Positions 25,249 to 33,324 of a stretch of 64,000 bases of DNA are shown here, piece by piece. Numbering within the stretch: the stretch's first letter is position 1; each line of letters starts with the position of its first letter. Position numbers and translations under genes: made by a program. The notes beneath the pieces are model-generated. The model worked only from the letters and a program-made list of their open reading frames with translations. It had not been told where the DNA came from and searched no databases. Origin of the DNA: Candidatus Bathyarchaeota archaeon (GTDB lineage Archaea; Thermoproteota; Bathyarchaeia; Bathyarchaeales; Bathycorpusculaceae); contig JAOZHV010000044.1 of NCBI GenBank assembly GCA_026014725.1, forward strand, positions 154,272 to 218,271. The letters run 5' to 3'.

Positions 25249-25950
25249 TTAATTTGTTAAACCGCACGTCGGACTCTTGCGCACTAATTTTTGTTGTTGT
25301 CTTCGCAAGAACAAAGCTATAGTTATAATAGTAAAAACTATGAAAGTAACTGCTATTATGATAACCCCTACTGGAATTGGGTCCATCGGAGAAAAGGGTG
25401 TGGGTGAGGATGTCAATGGGATAGTTTGTTCTTCGACTGAAAATACATAGGGATAGGTTGTAATATTGAAATAAAAGTGTTCAGGAGGAAAGTTATTATG
25501 ATGGTAAAGGCTTGCATTTATTACAATATCATGGTATCCAGGCTTCAGGTGAGAAATATCCACTGTATATGCAAAAGACGGATTGATTAAGAAATTGTCT
25601 TTTGAACCCACAATGGAGTCGCTTGCAGATGGCGTAGGTAGAAGTCTAACAAAAGGACCGTTATCTATACTATAAGCATAATATCCGTTTAAAGGAATCG
25701 GCAAAAGAAACTTTGGGTATTGCATCCATTTTATGCTGAAATTAAGAGGCATTATTTTGCTGTAGACCGTTTGATTGTTTGGGCTATTCATTGTTAGATT
25801 GAAGGAACAGTAGTTAACAGGAGAATTTGCTCCATAATATCCTCGGCCAAAAGAACTTGTAATCTGTGCATTAGTTATTGGTAAATGCTGTGTCATGGTT
25901 AATAGGATGACTATAAGCACTAATGTTAATCCTTTGCCTAAAGGACTCAT
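25249..25950 (-). CDS. Secreted protein with C-terminal membrane anchor
   Basis: Signal peptide (LTLVLIVILLTMTQHLPITNAQ), a beta-rich ectodomain with many N-x-S/T sequons and Ig/CARDB-like phrasing (FAYTVDISHLKPGYHDIVI), a Thr/Ser/Pro stem and a C-terminal helix (VGVIIIAVTFIVFTIITIALFL) ending in RRQQQK. Unknown function; surface glycoprotein inferred. Same strand as the next two secreted-protein genes. Confidence 0.7.
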   Translation of the reverse strand: MSPLGKGLTLVLIVILLTMTQHLPITNAQITSSFGRGYYGANSPVNYCSFNLTMNSPNNQTVYSKIMPLNFSIKWMQYPKFLLPIPLNGYYAYSIDNGPFVRLLPTPSASDSIVGSKDNFLINPSFAYTVDISHLKPGYHDIVINASLYHHNNFPPEHFYFNITTYPYVFSVEEQTIPLTSSPTPFSPMDPIPVGVIIIAVTFIVFTIITIALFLRRQQQKLVRKSPTCGLTN

Positions 25951-26052
25951 GTATTAAATATTAATTTATTTGATGAGATAAGCTTTTTGCAATTAGTGCT
26001 TTCTTTAGTTTATTTCTCGAAATAAAAAAGGGGGATTGTTTCTTCGAATGCT

Positions 26053-26892
26053 TTATCGTATGGGATGAAATAGATCAACTTCCGCTAACTGTTCCGCTGG
26101 AAGTATTTTATTGTATATAAAGCCGTCTTCATACTTATTCAGTTGAGCCTCAGCTAATGGTTTGTCTGTTATTGATTCTTTGTATACTGTGATCGAGCCA
26201 TTTGACATCGTTAAGTATCCAAGCCTATAGATAGTAACTGAGATTGAGTTTGGTGCACCTGCGCTCAATAAGCTGGTATCAATATATTTGTTAGGGCGAT
26301 ACCCTGTGTAAATACCCACAGAACCTATTTTTTTGCTTAAGCGGCAATCATTGTCTGTCCAATTATAGCTGAAGGTACCACCACTGCTTCGATAGCGATT
26401 CTTATCTATTATTTCGTTTGAATATTGAACCAAAGTCATTTGTTGATCTAAGGTAAATGAAGTATAATTGATTCCAGCACTCCATGCATGATACTCAGTT
26501 ATTCCTGTGTCAGTGGCAACTTGTATACCGTACACCTCAATAACGGCGTCGCAAGACTTAATTTGGATAGAGGGAGCACGTGTGAAGTTCAAGTAAACTG
26601 CCGATGGGTATTTACTGGCGTGAATCATTGTGACATTGTGTTTAGGATCATAATAAGAGATTTTATCGGATGGTGGCGGACCGACATAAGCATATGCTAT
26701 ACCAACCTGGAACTGAGATTCCGGTCCAGCTGACTTTTTGGCGACGGATGTAACCACAGTGGCTATTGGTAGTCCTGATTGAGAAGTGCTATTTGTGTCT
26801 GGAAGCTGGGTAGAAGCAGATAACATGGAAAGCATCGGTATAAACAAGATTGTAATAACTGTAGCACAAAGTATCGCATAGGCTTTTTTTAT
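26053..26892 (-). CDS. Secreted protein of unknown function (start uncertain)
   Basis: About 279 residues if the frame starts at the codon at 26890-26892. From there the protein begins K-K-A-Y-A-I-L-C-A-T-V-I-T-I-L, an ideal signal peptide, but the first codon is ATA, not ATG; the first standard alternative is the TTG at 26847, which loses the basic end of the signal. A stop lies two codons upstream of the ATA. The mature part (IAYAYVGPPPSDKISYYDP, SIQIKSCDAVIEVYGIQV) is beta-rich with no recognised motif. Possibly ATA initiation, a mutated start or a base error. Confidence 0.55.
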   Translation of the reverse strand: MKKAYAILCATVITILFIPMLSMLSASTQLPDTNSTSQSGLPIATVVTSVAKKSAGPESQFQVGIAYAYVGPPPSDKISYYDPKHNVTMIHASKYPSAVYLNFTRAPSIQIKSCDAVIEVYGIQVATDTGITEYHAWSAGINYTSFTLDQQMTLVQYSNEIIDKNRYRSSGGTFSYNWTDNDCRLSKKIGSVGIYTGYRPNKYIDTSLLSAGAPNSISVTIYRLGYLTMSNGSITVYKESITDKPLAEAQLNKYEDGFIYNKILPAEQLAEVDLFHPIR

Positions 26893-26931
26893 TTTCTATT
26901 CTATGCTCTGTCAAACTTTCACATCTCCCTG

Positions 26932-27549
26932 TTACCAGTGTGCACTTAAGTAGCCCCAACCATAACCGTAAGGATCATATGGCGGATTCTGAGTAAATGC
27001 TTGTACATACCAATTCTCCCACGGGTTGTCATTGGCATAGAAACATTGTGCTGTGAGTCCTTCAACAGAATAGCAGGGATCCATAGAGGCTGCTACTTCA
27101 TAGTAATGATAATAACAGGAATAAGGTGGTGGTGGGTTCCATGGTGGTGGACCCCAATCTTGCGCACAGTAGTAATAGTAATAATGGTGGTCGTTGCCAT
27201 TAACGCAGGGGTCAATGATCAAGACATTGTACATATCGAGCTCTATACCGCATTCACCTTCGAAACACCATCGTGCCCAGTCAAACATGGGATTTTGTGG
27301 ATATCCAACAAGACAGTATCTTGCGTCTACGCCAAGTCCTGCCTCGCTGTCTTCTGGATCAGCTTCCCAAATAAGATGGTTGCATTCGCAGTACCAGGGA
27401 TTATAGCCTAGGCTTATCGATTCATTATATCCAAGATCTTCTCCATCAATATGATGTTGTTGTGCAAGTACCGTTTGTAGGTTTGGCATCGTTAAGATAA
27501 CCGTTACCATTATAGCAATAAGAAGGCTGGCTATCGATTGTTTCATCAT
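26932..27549 (-). CDS. Secreted Tyr/Cys/Pro-rich protein
   Basis: I start it at the ATG at 27549 (second ATG three nt later), preceded by a GAGGAAG ribosome site; the longer frame from 27669 has a non-signal N-terminus. Signal peptide MMKQSIASLLIAIMVTVILT, cleavage near VLAQ. The mature chain of about 175 residues has at least a dozen cysteines and aromatic runs (HHYYYYYC, PPPYSCYYHYYEV), and ends in YGYGWGYLSAHW. Disulfide-rich extracellular protein; no family recognised. Confidence 0.65.
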   Translation of the reverse strand: MMKQSIASLLIAIMVTVILTMPNLQTVLAQQHHIDGEDLGYNESISLGYNPWYCECNHLIWEADPEDSEAGLGVDARYCLVGYPQNPMFDWARWCFEGECGIELDMYNVLIIDPCVNGNDHHYYYYYCAQDWGPPPWNPPPPYSCYYHYYEVAASMDPCYSVEGLTAQCFYANDNPWENWYVQAFTQNPPYDPYGYGWGYLSAHW

Positions 27550-27669
27550 TTTTCTTCCTCTAAATTGGTTTTGCTTTACCTTTTTTCTGTCCTCTTTTGG
27601 CCCTTCACTTAGGGCTAGGCGGTTACACGCCCGATATGCAATCAGCATATCAAAATACATAAGATTCAA

Positions 27670-28254
27670 CTCTTCTTTTTAATTTTTGAACATATTTATC
27701 AATAAATGGTTTCACTTTTTTCAGATGTTTAATATTTTCAGCTAAAGACACTTATCGTAAAACACGCTAAGATACCGCAATATGCACGCATTTTAAAAAT
27801 AGGGCTTACTTTAGGGTATTTCTATATCTCTTACGTAATTTTGGGTTCTTGTGAATGTCAAAGAATTTCAGGTGAAATCTTTCTTGGCTTTTGAACTTTT
27901 TTCGTGTAAGAGATCGGCGGTGGGTAGTAAGCTATTTTTAAATAGAATTATATTCTATAACAAAAAGCTACATAACGCTCTTATTCTAAACAACCAACAA
28001 ACAACCATGACAGGGCAAACTGTAAAAACGAAAAAATGCAGTGGTAAATGCCACCACAGCAGCAAATGTACGCAACATATCCAACAAAAAGATTACAAAA
28101 CAAAATGCCTACTTTCAATTCCCGTTTCTTGGGATTTTCCCTTGCACCTAAGAACCTTTCGTCAAATAATGATTGCATGTAAAATTCCAAATTACTGTTT
28201 TAATGCCTGTTTGTTTTCTTAAATTAGAAGAAAAGAGGTTGTTTGCCGTCCTAT
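27670..28254. other. AT-rich intergenic region containing a CRISPR-like repeat
   Basis: About 585 nt. A 123-codon frame (27851-28222) runs through the repeat and has no protein-like pattern, so I do not call it. Apart from the repeat at 28111-28164 I see no RNA gene or clear hairpin. Confidence 0.45.
28111..28164 (-). repeat. Solitary CRISPR-repeat-like unit, copy 2
   Basis: The same 38-mer as 23704-23741 (no mismatch seen), here followed immediately by the 16-mer TAAGAACCTTTCGTCA (28149-28164). On the minus strand this reads 16-mer, 13 nt, then an ATCCCAAG...ATTGAAAG repeat, compatible with a spacer-repeat junction of a lost CRISPR array. No further copies are visible. Confidence 0.5.
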
Positions 28255-28575
28255 TTATCGCACCATTCTCTTGTTGTCCTGTGAACTAGTTGAGCGTCTG
28301 AACGCTGTTTGCTTTTGCATTTTCTTGTATTCTTCATAGCTCCAAGTGCTGTAAGGATAGAGTTGCTTGAAACGCCGATACGGCAGTCTCATGTCAAGTT
28401 CCATTTGCTTGCTGAATTCACCTGACCTGTACCTGACGTTGCCGATAACGCTTGTATACCTTGGTCTTAGACCGAGTTTTCTTCTTTCATTGCTTAATAT
28501 TATCGCAACTGCAATCAAGGCTACTATGCCAAATAAGACGATGGTAATTGCGGGGAAGACTGTGACTGAAGCCAA
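28255..28575 (-). CDS. Small single-helix membrane protein, SPFH operon
   Basis: 106 residues with one N-terminal helix (TIVLFGIVALIAVAIILS) and a basic, tyrosine-rich cytosolic tail. TTG start preceded by GGTGAT. It follows the SPFH gene by 15 nt on the same strand and is probably its partner. No family recognised. Confidence 0.65.
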   Translation of the reverse strand: MASVTVFPAITIVLFGIVALIAVAIILSNERRKLGLRPRYTSVIGNVRYRSGEFSKQMELDMRLPYRRFKQLYPYSTWSYEEYKKMQKQTAFRRSTSSQDNKRMVR

Positions 28576-28590
28576 GCTATCACCCGCTTT

Positions 28591-29520
28591 TTACCTACTT
28601 GTCGCTGATTGGCCTTGTTTTTGCTCCGTTTTTACTGGTAGCACTGTGGCGCCTTCAAGCCCGATTACGTTTAAGATGTCTGATGTCGCTGGAACGATAA
28701 GCTTAGTTTGTTGCGAGAATGTATCGCGGACAACGTCGAGTTTTTTGTTTAGTTGCGCGTTCTCTTTAAAGTAGGCGTTTGCTGCTTCTGACACAACTTT
28801 AACTGCTTTTGCTTGTGCCTCTGCAACTAGTTCAACAGCTTTTGCTTCGCCTTCAGCGCTGAGGATTGCGGCTTGCTTTTCACCTTGTGCTTTGAGTATG
28901 GCTGCTTGTTTTTCTTGTTCGGCTGCTTCTTTTCTTCCTGTGGCTAGTAAGCGTAGTTGGCGTCTTTCCTGTTCAGCTGTTTTTTGCTTGTGCATGGCTG
29001 TTTGTATATCGTGTGGGGGGTCGATTCTTTGTAGTTCGATGCGGTTTACTTTTGTGCCCCATTTATCTGTAGCTTGATCAAGGACGCTTCTGAGTTCAAC
29101 GTTAATTTTTTCTCTGGATGTTAAACATACGTCAAGGCTCATTTCGCCGACTATGTTTCTGAGTGTTGTTTGCGCTAGTTTTACTATGGCTAGCTCGAAG
29201 TCTTCTACTTCATAGATAGCTCGTCTTGCATCAACCACTTGATAGTAGATTACAGCGTCAATTGTTACGACGACGTTGTCTTCGGTGATAATCTCTTGAG
29301 GCGGCACATCTATGACTTGCTCTCGCATGTTCACACGGAGAATTCTTTCAATGAATGGTGTTATCAAGCGTAGTCCAGGCTCAACGGTTTTTTCGTAAGC
29401 GTTGAATCTTTCCACTAAGCCCTTTTCGTATTGATTGACTTTTTTTACGGACATTGATAATAAGAGCAGTACTACTGCTGTTATGGTTACGCCAATTATT
29501 GTTATTTCTAACTCGTACAT
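28591..29520 (-). CDS. SPFH-domain (stomatin/prohibitin-like) membrane protein
   Basis: 309 residues: one N-terminal helix (ITAVVLLLLSMSV), the SPFH domain (YEKGLVERFNAYEKTVEPG, REQVIDVPPQEIITEDNV, LRNIVGEMSLDVCL) and a long Ala/Glu/Lys coiled coil (EQEKQAAILKAQGEKQAAIL). Such proteins oligomerise into membrane scaffolds with NfeD partners. Its start overlaps the upstream NfeD-like gene by 13 nt. Confidence 0.93.
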   Translation of the reverse strand: MYELEITIIGVTITAVVLLLLSMSVKKVNQYEKGLVERFNAYEKTVEPGLRLITPFIERILRVNMREQVIDVPPQEIITEDNVVVTIDAVIYYQVVDARRAIYEVEDFELAIVKLAQTTLRNIVGEMSLDVCLTSREKINVELRSVLDQATDKWGTKVNRIELQRIDPPHDIQTAMHKQKTAEQERRQLRLLATGRKEAAEQEKQAAILKAQGEKQAAILSAEGEAKAVELVAEAQAKAVKVVSEAANAYFKENAQLNKKLDVVRDTFSQQTKLIVPATSDILNVIGLEGATVLPVKTEQKQGQSATSR

Positions 29521-29972
29521 TCTTTCTCAGTTTCTCCTTCCACTATAAGGCTAACCCCTTCTACCCGAATCACCCTTACCTTAGACCCTTCTTTAATAAC
29601 TTTGCAATCATCAGGTTTAGCCATCCAAAGCTCTCCACCTATCTTGACTATGCCGCCATCGATTACGTCCACATCTGTTTTTGCTGTTGCCTCCTTGCCA
29701 ACTAAGGCATCCACGTTTGTTCTTAGCAGGCTTACGTTGAAGCGGTCAAGCAAGCCGCCGCCTCGCATTTCTTCAATGTTGTAGGTTGTGTCTTTTAGGT
29801 GGTTTAATCGTCTTATGAATTCTCCAAAGTCTTCACTGTTTAGTTCCACTTCGAGCTGGTAGCCGTTGGGTTTTCTGTTTAGCTTGTAAGTCATGCGGTA
29901 TTTCTCGGCGAACTTTGAGAGTAACTGTGCAAGTTTGAGTTCGTCTGCCTTTACGGTTAGAGTGACCTTCAA
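29508..29972 (-). CDS. NfeD-like OB-fold protein, soluble form
   Basis: 154 residues from a TTG. The C-terminal part (LVGKEATAKTDVDVIDGGIV, GGELWMAKPDD, EGSKVRVIRVEGVSLIVE) is the NfeD OB domain. The N-terminal 80 residues (VKADELKLAQLLSKFAEKY) replace the usual membrane segments and are unfamiliar. It leads the SPFH operon, the classic NfeD/SPFH pairing. Confidence 0.8.
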   Translation of the reverse strand: MKVTLTVKADELKLAQLLSKFAEKYRMTYKLNRKPNGYQLEVELNSEDFGEFIRRLNHLKDTTYNIEEMRGGGLLDRFNVSLLRTNVDALVGKEATAKTDVDVIDGGIVKIGGELWMAKPDDCKVIKEGSKVRVIRVEGVSLIVEGETEKECTS

Positions 29973-30147
29973 GGGTATCGCCTATTGTTGATATAATATT
30001 GTTAAGTATTTAACATTATCGATGCTTATTGATTAGTATTGATATATCCGCCCACTTTCACGGTTTCTATCTTAAAAACACCCAATCGCCTTAGCAAAAC
30101 TTATCTTCAAGCCCGCCTTTCACTGCGGAAAACTAAGGCATGATAAC

Positions 30148-31116
30148 ATGGGAAATATCACAGTAGCCATCTTGGGCGCTCTTGACTACGGCACCAATCT
30201 CGGTAAAAAAGGAACAGCCACAGACATAACATTCTACAACTTAAAGAGGGGCGAAGACACGGTAACTTTTCTCGAGCCTTCACGGTACCCTGAACGGTTA
30301 GCTCCATTGTTCTATGCTGTTTCATTATCAAAAAAAGCAATAATCATCGTAGATGAGCTAAACGCAATCTTAGGCGAAATCCTCGTCATGCTTCAGTGCT
30401 CAGGGATTCAAAGCGGCTACTTTGTCTTGAGAAACTACATTCCCAAAGAAAAAATCCAACCTCTCATACAGGGAACAAGCTTAGAAAAATTCGAAATCAT
30501 AAATGATGACCCCAACTTCCTAAGAGAGCAACTCTTACAGGAAGTCGCACAGCAAAAACCAACCGAACCACAGGCTGAGCAACAAGCAATTGGCACAGTT
30601 CCAGTAGACCATGCTTTCAACGTAAAAGGGGTCGGCACCGTAATACTTGGCATAGTCGTAAACGGCGTCATCCAAAAACACGCTGCCCTCACCGTTTTTC
30701 CCGCGGCAAAAACAGCGCAGGTTCGCTCCATCCAAAAGCACGACGATGAATTTGACTTTGCAAGCGAAGGCGCCCGCGTTGGACTGGCACTCAAAAACGT
30801 TTCTGTTGAAGATTTAGACCGTGGAGCTGTTTTGACAAACGATTCTTCAGTTAAGGCTGAGACGGTTCTGAAAGTTGCGGCTTCGCTGGTTAAGTATTGG
30901 CAGACGCCGATAAAGCAGGGCATGGTCGTGCATCTTGGTCACTGGGCACAATTCATAACTGCAAAAGTGGAAGCTATCGAGGATTCAGGCGACTGGAGAA
31001 AACCCACCCTAACCTTAGCATTGGATAAACCACTAGTTTATCGTCCAAACGATAAAGCAGTGCTTATGTATCTTGAGGGCGCTAAACTCCGAGTTGCTGG
31101 AACAATCCAGCTCTAG
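30148..31116 (+). CDS. EF-Tu/SelB-like protein with degenerate GTPase domain
   Basis: 322 residues. The N-terminus (ITVAILGALDYGTNLGKKGT) sits where the GTPase P-loop should be, but the GxxxxGK[ST] motif and the DxxG and NKxD motifs are missing. From about residue 150 a translation-factor beta-barrel domain is clear (VDHAFNVKGVGTVILGIVVN, RSIQKHDDEFDFASEGARVG, VEDLDRGAVLTNDS). Likely a nucleotide-free paralogue of SelB/EF1A; the role on the ribosome or tRNA is not known. Confidence 0.75.
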   Translation: MGNITVAILGALDYGTNLGKKGTATDITFYNLKRGEDTVTFLEPSRYPERLAPLFYAVSLSKKAIIIVDELNAILGEILVMLQCSGIQSGYFVLRNYIPKEKIQPLIQGTSLEKFEIINDDPNFLREQLLQEVAQQKPTEPQAEQQAIGTVPVDHAFNVKGVGTVILGIVVNGVIQKHAALTVFPAAKTAQVRSIQKHDDEFDFASEGARVGLALKNVSVEDLDRGAVLTNDSSVKAETVLKVAASLVKYWQTPIKQGMVVHLGHWAQFITAKVEAIEDSGDWRKPTLTLALDKPLVYRPNDKAVLMYLEGAKLRVAGTIQL

Positions 31117-31197
31117 CTACCCACACAAATCACTTCTTATTAATCAGAGCGAAAGCTGAAATAGTATCACACATTATTCTAATCGGAAAACAACCGC

Positions 31198-32295
31198 ATG
31201 TCTATGGCTCAAACACCCGTTCCCCTTTCTGTCAAAAAATGGATTCTAATCTCAGCTGCTATAGGCTACGCGGCACTTATCATTTACCTACTCTACTTCG
31301 TAGGTATCTGGGATATAGCGGAAGCCCTACTAAAGGTAAACTTGGCCGTGTACCTCTTCGCAATTGCGGCAGTAATAATCTCCATTACCCTTCATACTCT
31401 CGTTTGGTTTCAGCTCTTAAATTTCGTTAACATTAAACTGAGTTTTCGTCGAACCTACATATTGTATTGGCTGGGTATTTTTGTAGACAACCTCATTCCT
31501 GGAGGGTGGTCTGGCGACTTGTTCAAAGCGTATCTTTTGGGCAGAGAACCAGACATTGACAGTGGCAGAGCAGTTGCTTCAGTTGTTGCAAAAAATATGT
31601 ATGAAGCGATTTTCAATTTAGGAAACATGGTTTTGGGTTTAGTTCTGCTTTTGCTAAACTACACGTTGGAAGGTGCTATTTTTATCGGCATAGGCGGAAT
31701 CATGCTTCTTCTTACACTGCCATTGATTATCTTGATGATTGTTAGCTTTAGACCCGATGGCGCAAAGCGGATAGTTAATCTATTCATACGCGGCACTGCA
31801 CGCTTAACTCGAAACAGAGTGAACCTATTAAAATTTGAGAGCGCAGCCAACAAGCTTTTGGATGATTATCATGATGGCATGAAAATCCTAATTGAAAACC
31901 CACGGATGCTTGTGAAGCCGATGGCGCTGTCTTTTTTTGCTTGGGCGTTTGAAATCTTAACGCTCTACCTTGTCTTTGTATCACTGGGGTTCTTTGTTCC
32001 AGCAGATAAAGTGATAATTGTGCGTTCCATCGCAGGCAACATTGAAGCCCAAGGATACGCCTTCGCAGGATACGCCCAAATAGTCACTACAGCACTCTAC
32101 ACAGCTTTAGGGATTCTTCCAGCCGTAGCAGCGTCAGTTGGTTTGCTTGGAGGAGTGGTCATCTTCTGGCTTAAAACAGGCATCTCATACACAGCGTTCC
32201 ATTGTGTGATCTTTGCCGATTGCGCAAGCTACGTATGCAACCTTGTCAGGGAAAAAGAAAATAAGTGCCCAGAAAAAGAAACTGAAAACGGCTAA
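31198..32295 (+). CDS. UPF0104/lysylphosphatidylglycerol-synthase-type flippase-like membrane protein
   Basis: 365 residues, about eight membrane helices. The core segment FVDNLIPGGWSGDLFKAYLLG and the late VASVGLLGGVVIFWLKTG are typical of the AglD/LPG-synthase transmembrane family. In archaea relatives act in lipid-linked glycan handling, for example protein N-glycosylation. Substrate not readable. Confidence 0.82.
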   Translation: MSMAQTPVPLSVKKWILISAAIGYAALIIYLLYFVGIWDIAEALLKVNLAVYLFAIAAVIISITLHTLVWFQLLNFVNIKLSFRRTYILYWLGIFVDNLIPGGWSGDLFKAYLLGREPDIDSGRAVASVVAKNMYEAIFNLGNMVLGLVLLLLNYTLEGAIFIGIGGIMLLLTLPLIILMIVSFRPDGAKRIVNLFIRGTARLTRNRVNLLKFESAANKLLDDYHDGMKILIENPRMLVKPMALSFFAWAFEILTLYLVFVSLGFFVPADKVIIVRSIAGNIEAQGYAFAGYAQIVTTALYTALGILPAVAASVGLLGGVVIFWLKTGISYTAFHCVIFADCASYVCNLVREKENKCPEKETENG

Positions 32296-32376
32296 CTACA
32301 TAACAAAAACCCGACATGATTCAAGTGCAATACCGTTAAATAATTCTCTTAAACTAGCTTAATTGAGGAAAATGTT

Positions 32377-32739
32377 TTGTCTGAACAAATTGTTTGGAAA
32401 AAGCCTGTATTGTCTCTGTATAGAGAAAACGATGAACAGCCCGAAACAGAAGCTTTCGCGGTCATAAAAGCTCAAAAACTAACCGTTTCCAAATCGGAAA
32501 GCGAAGGGTTTAGTGGTGCCATAAGTGACTTTTTCTGTTTAATGGGCGACGTTGATGCTGTTAAATCAGACAGCAAGTATGTTGTATGCTGGTTTGACGA
32601 TTCCGTAGAGGACTTTTATGCGGGATTTAGACGGCTGTCAGGAGTGACTTTTCCCTCTGACGTCAGCTACTCTATAGATAGGCGCAACAAGAGAACTTAC
32701 AACACTGCTTTCCAAGCAAAACACGCCAAACTGAAATAA
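32377..32739 (+). CDS. Uncharacterised small soluble protein
   Basis: 120 residues from a TTG preceded by TGAGGA. The composition is protein-like and acidic to neutral (FSGAISDFFCLMGDVDAVKS, KYVVCWFDDSVEDFYAGFRR). No motif or family recognised. It lies about 180 nt before the formylmethanofuran dehydrogenase operon with its own spacing. Confidence 0.55.
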   Translation: MSEQIVWKKPVLSLYRENDEQPETEAFAVIKAQKLTVSKSESEGFSGAISDFFCLMGDVDAVKSDSKYVVCWFDDSVEDFYAGFRRLSGVTFPSDVSYSIDRRNKRTYNTAFQAKHAKLK

Positions 32740-32871
32740 TAAATCCACTTTCACTGATACATAGCTCGTTTGGTTTGAGCAAAGTCCACTTGACAATATT
32801 TAACTATCAAAAAACTTTCTTCTAAATTCCTCTCTCTTTAACCTTGAATTTTACAGTTTTCTTGAACTTAC

Positions 32872-32884
32872 TCTTAAATATAAC
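32872..32884 (+). promoter_or_regulatory. TATA-like promoter of the fmd operon
   Basis: CTCTTAAATATAACT around 32871-32885 lies about 35 nt upstream of the fmdD ATG (32916), the expected place for an archaeal TATA box with a very short leader. Confidence 0.4.
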
Positions 32885-32915
32885 TACATAAACTACAATT
32901 GTAAGGTCGGGAATC

Positions 32916-33317
32916 ATGGAAGAGCAAAAGTTAAAGGTAACTTTGCTTACAGGTCGCACGATAGAGCAGGGTGTCGGCAAAGAGAAAGGAAAAAGCTCCA
33001 AAGAATACTTTGATGCATGTTCAATGTGTTATATGGATGCAGAGGATATGCGGAAGCTTGGAGTAAAAAATAACACTAACGTTTTGGTAACCACTGCTAA
33101 CGGCTCAGTTGTACTCAAAGCAGTTAAATATCCTCGCGCCGCAACACCTGGCTTGATTTACATTCCCTACGGACCATGGGCAAATGCTGTATGCAGCGAC
33201 AAAACCACCAGCATCGGCATGCCCTCATTTAAGGGAACTCCCGCCGAAGTAGAACCAGCCCCTGACAAAAAGGTTCTGAGCATGGAAGAGTTATTGATGA
33301 GTGAATTTGGGAGGTAA
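32916..33317 (+). CDS. fmdD: Formylmethanofuran dehydrogenase subunit D
   Basis: 133-residue molybdopterin-dinucleotide-binding domain (DACSMCYMDAEDMRKLGVKN, VLVTTANGSVVLKAV, TPGLIYIPYGPWANAVC). In the enzyme it completes the tungsto-/molybdopterin pocket of subunit B. First gene of the D-B-A-C operon; its stop sits inside the ribosome site of fmdB (GGGAGGTAA). Confidence 0.92.
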   Translation: MEEQKLKVTLLTGRTIEQGVGKEKGKSSKEYFDACSMCYMDAEDMRKLGVKNNTNVLVTTANGSVVLKAVKYPRAATPGLIYIPYGPWANAVCSDKTTSIGMPSFKGTPAEVEPAPDKKVLSMEELLMSEFGR

Positions 33318-33324
33318 AAATACA

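Noticed and set aside
27001-27411. 136-codon plus-strand frame opposite the Tyr/Cys-rich protein
   Set aside because: Antisense shadow of a gene with a clear signal peptide and ribosome site.
23667-28164. A functional CRISPR array
   Set aside because: Only two repeat-like units 4.4 kb apart, no regular spacers and no cas genes.
27851-28222. 123-codon plus-strand frame
   Set aside because: It crosses the CRISPR-like repeat, has no protein-like pattern, and no ribosome site.
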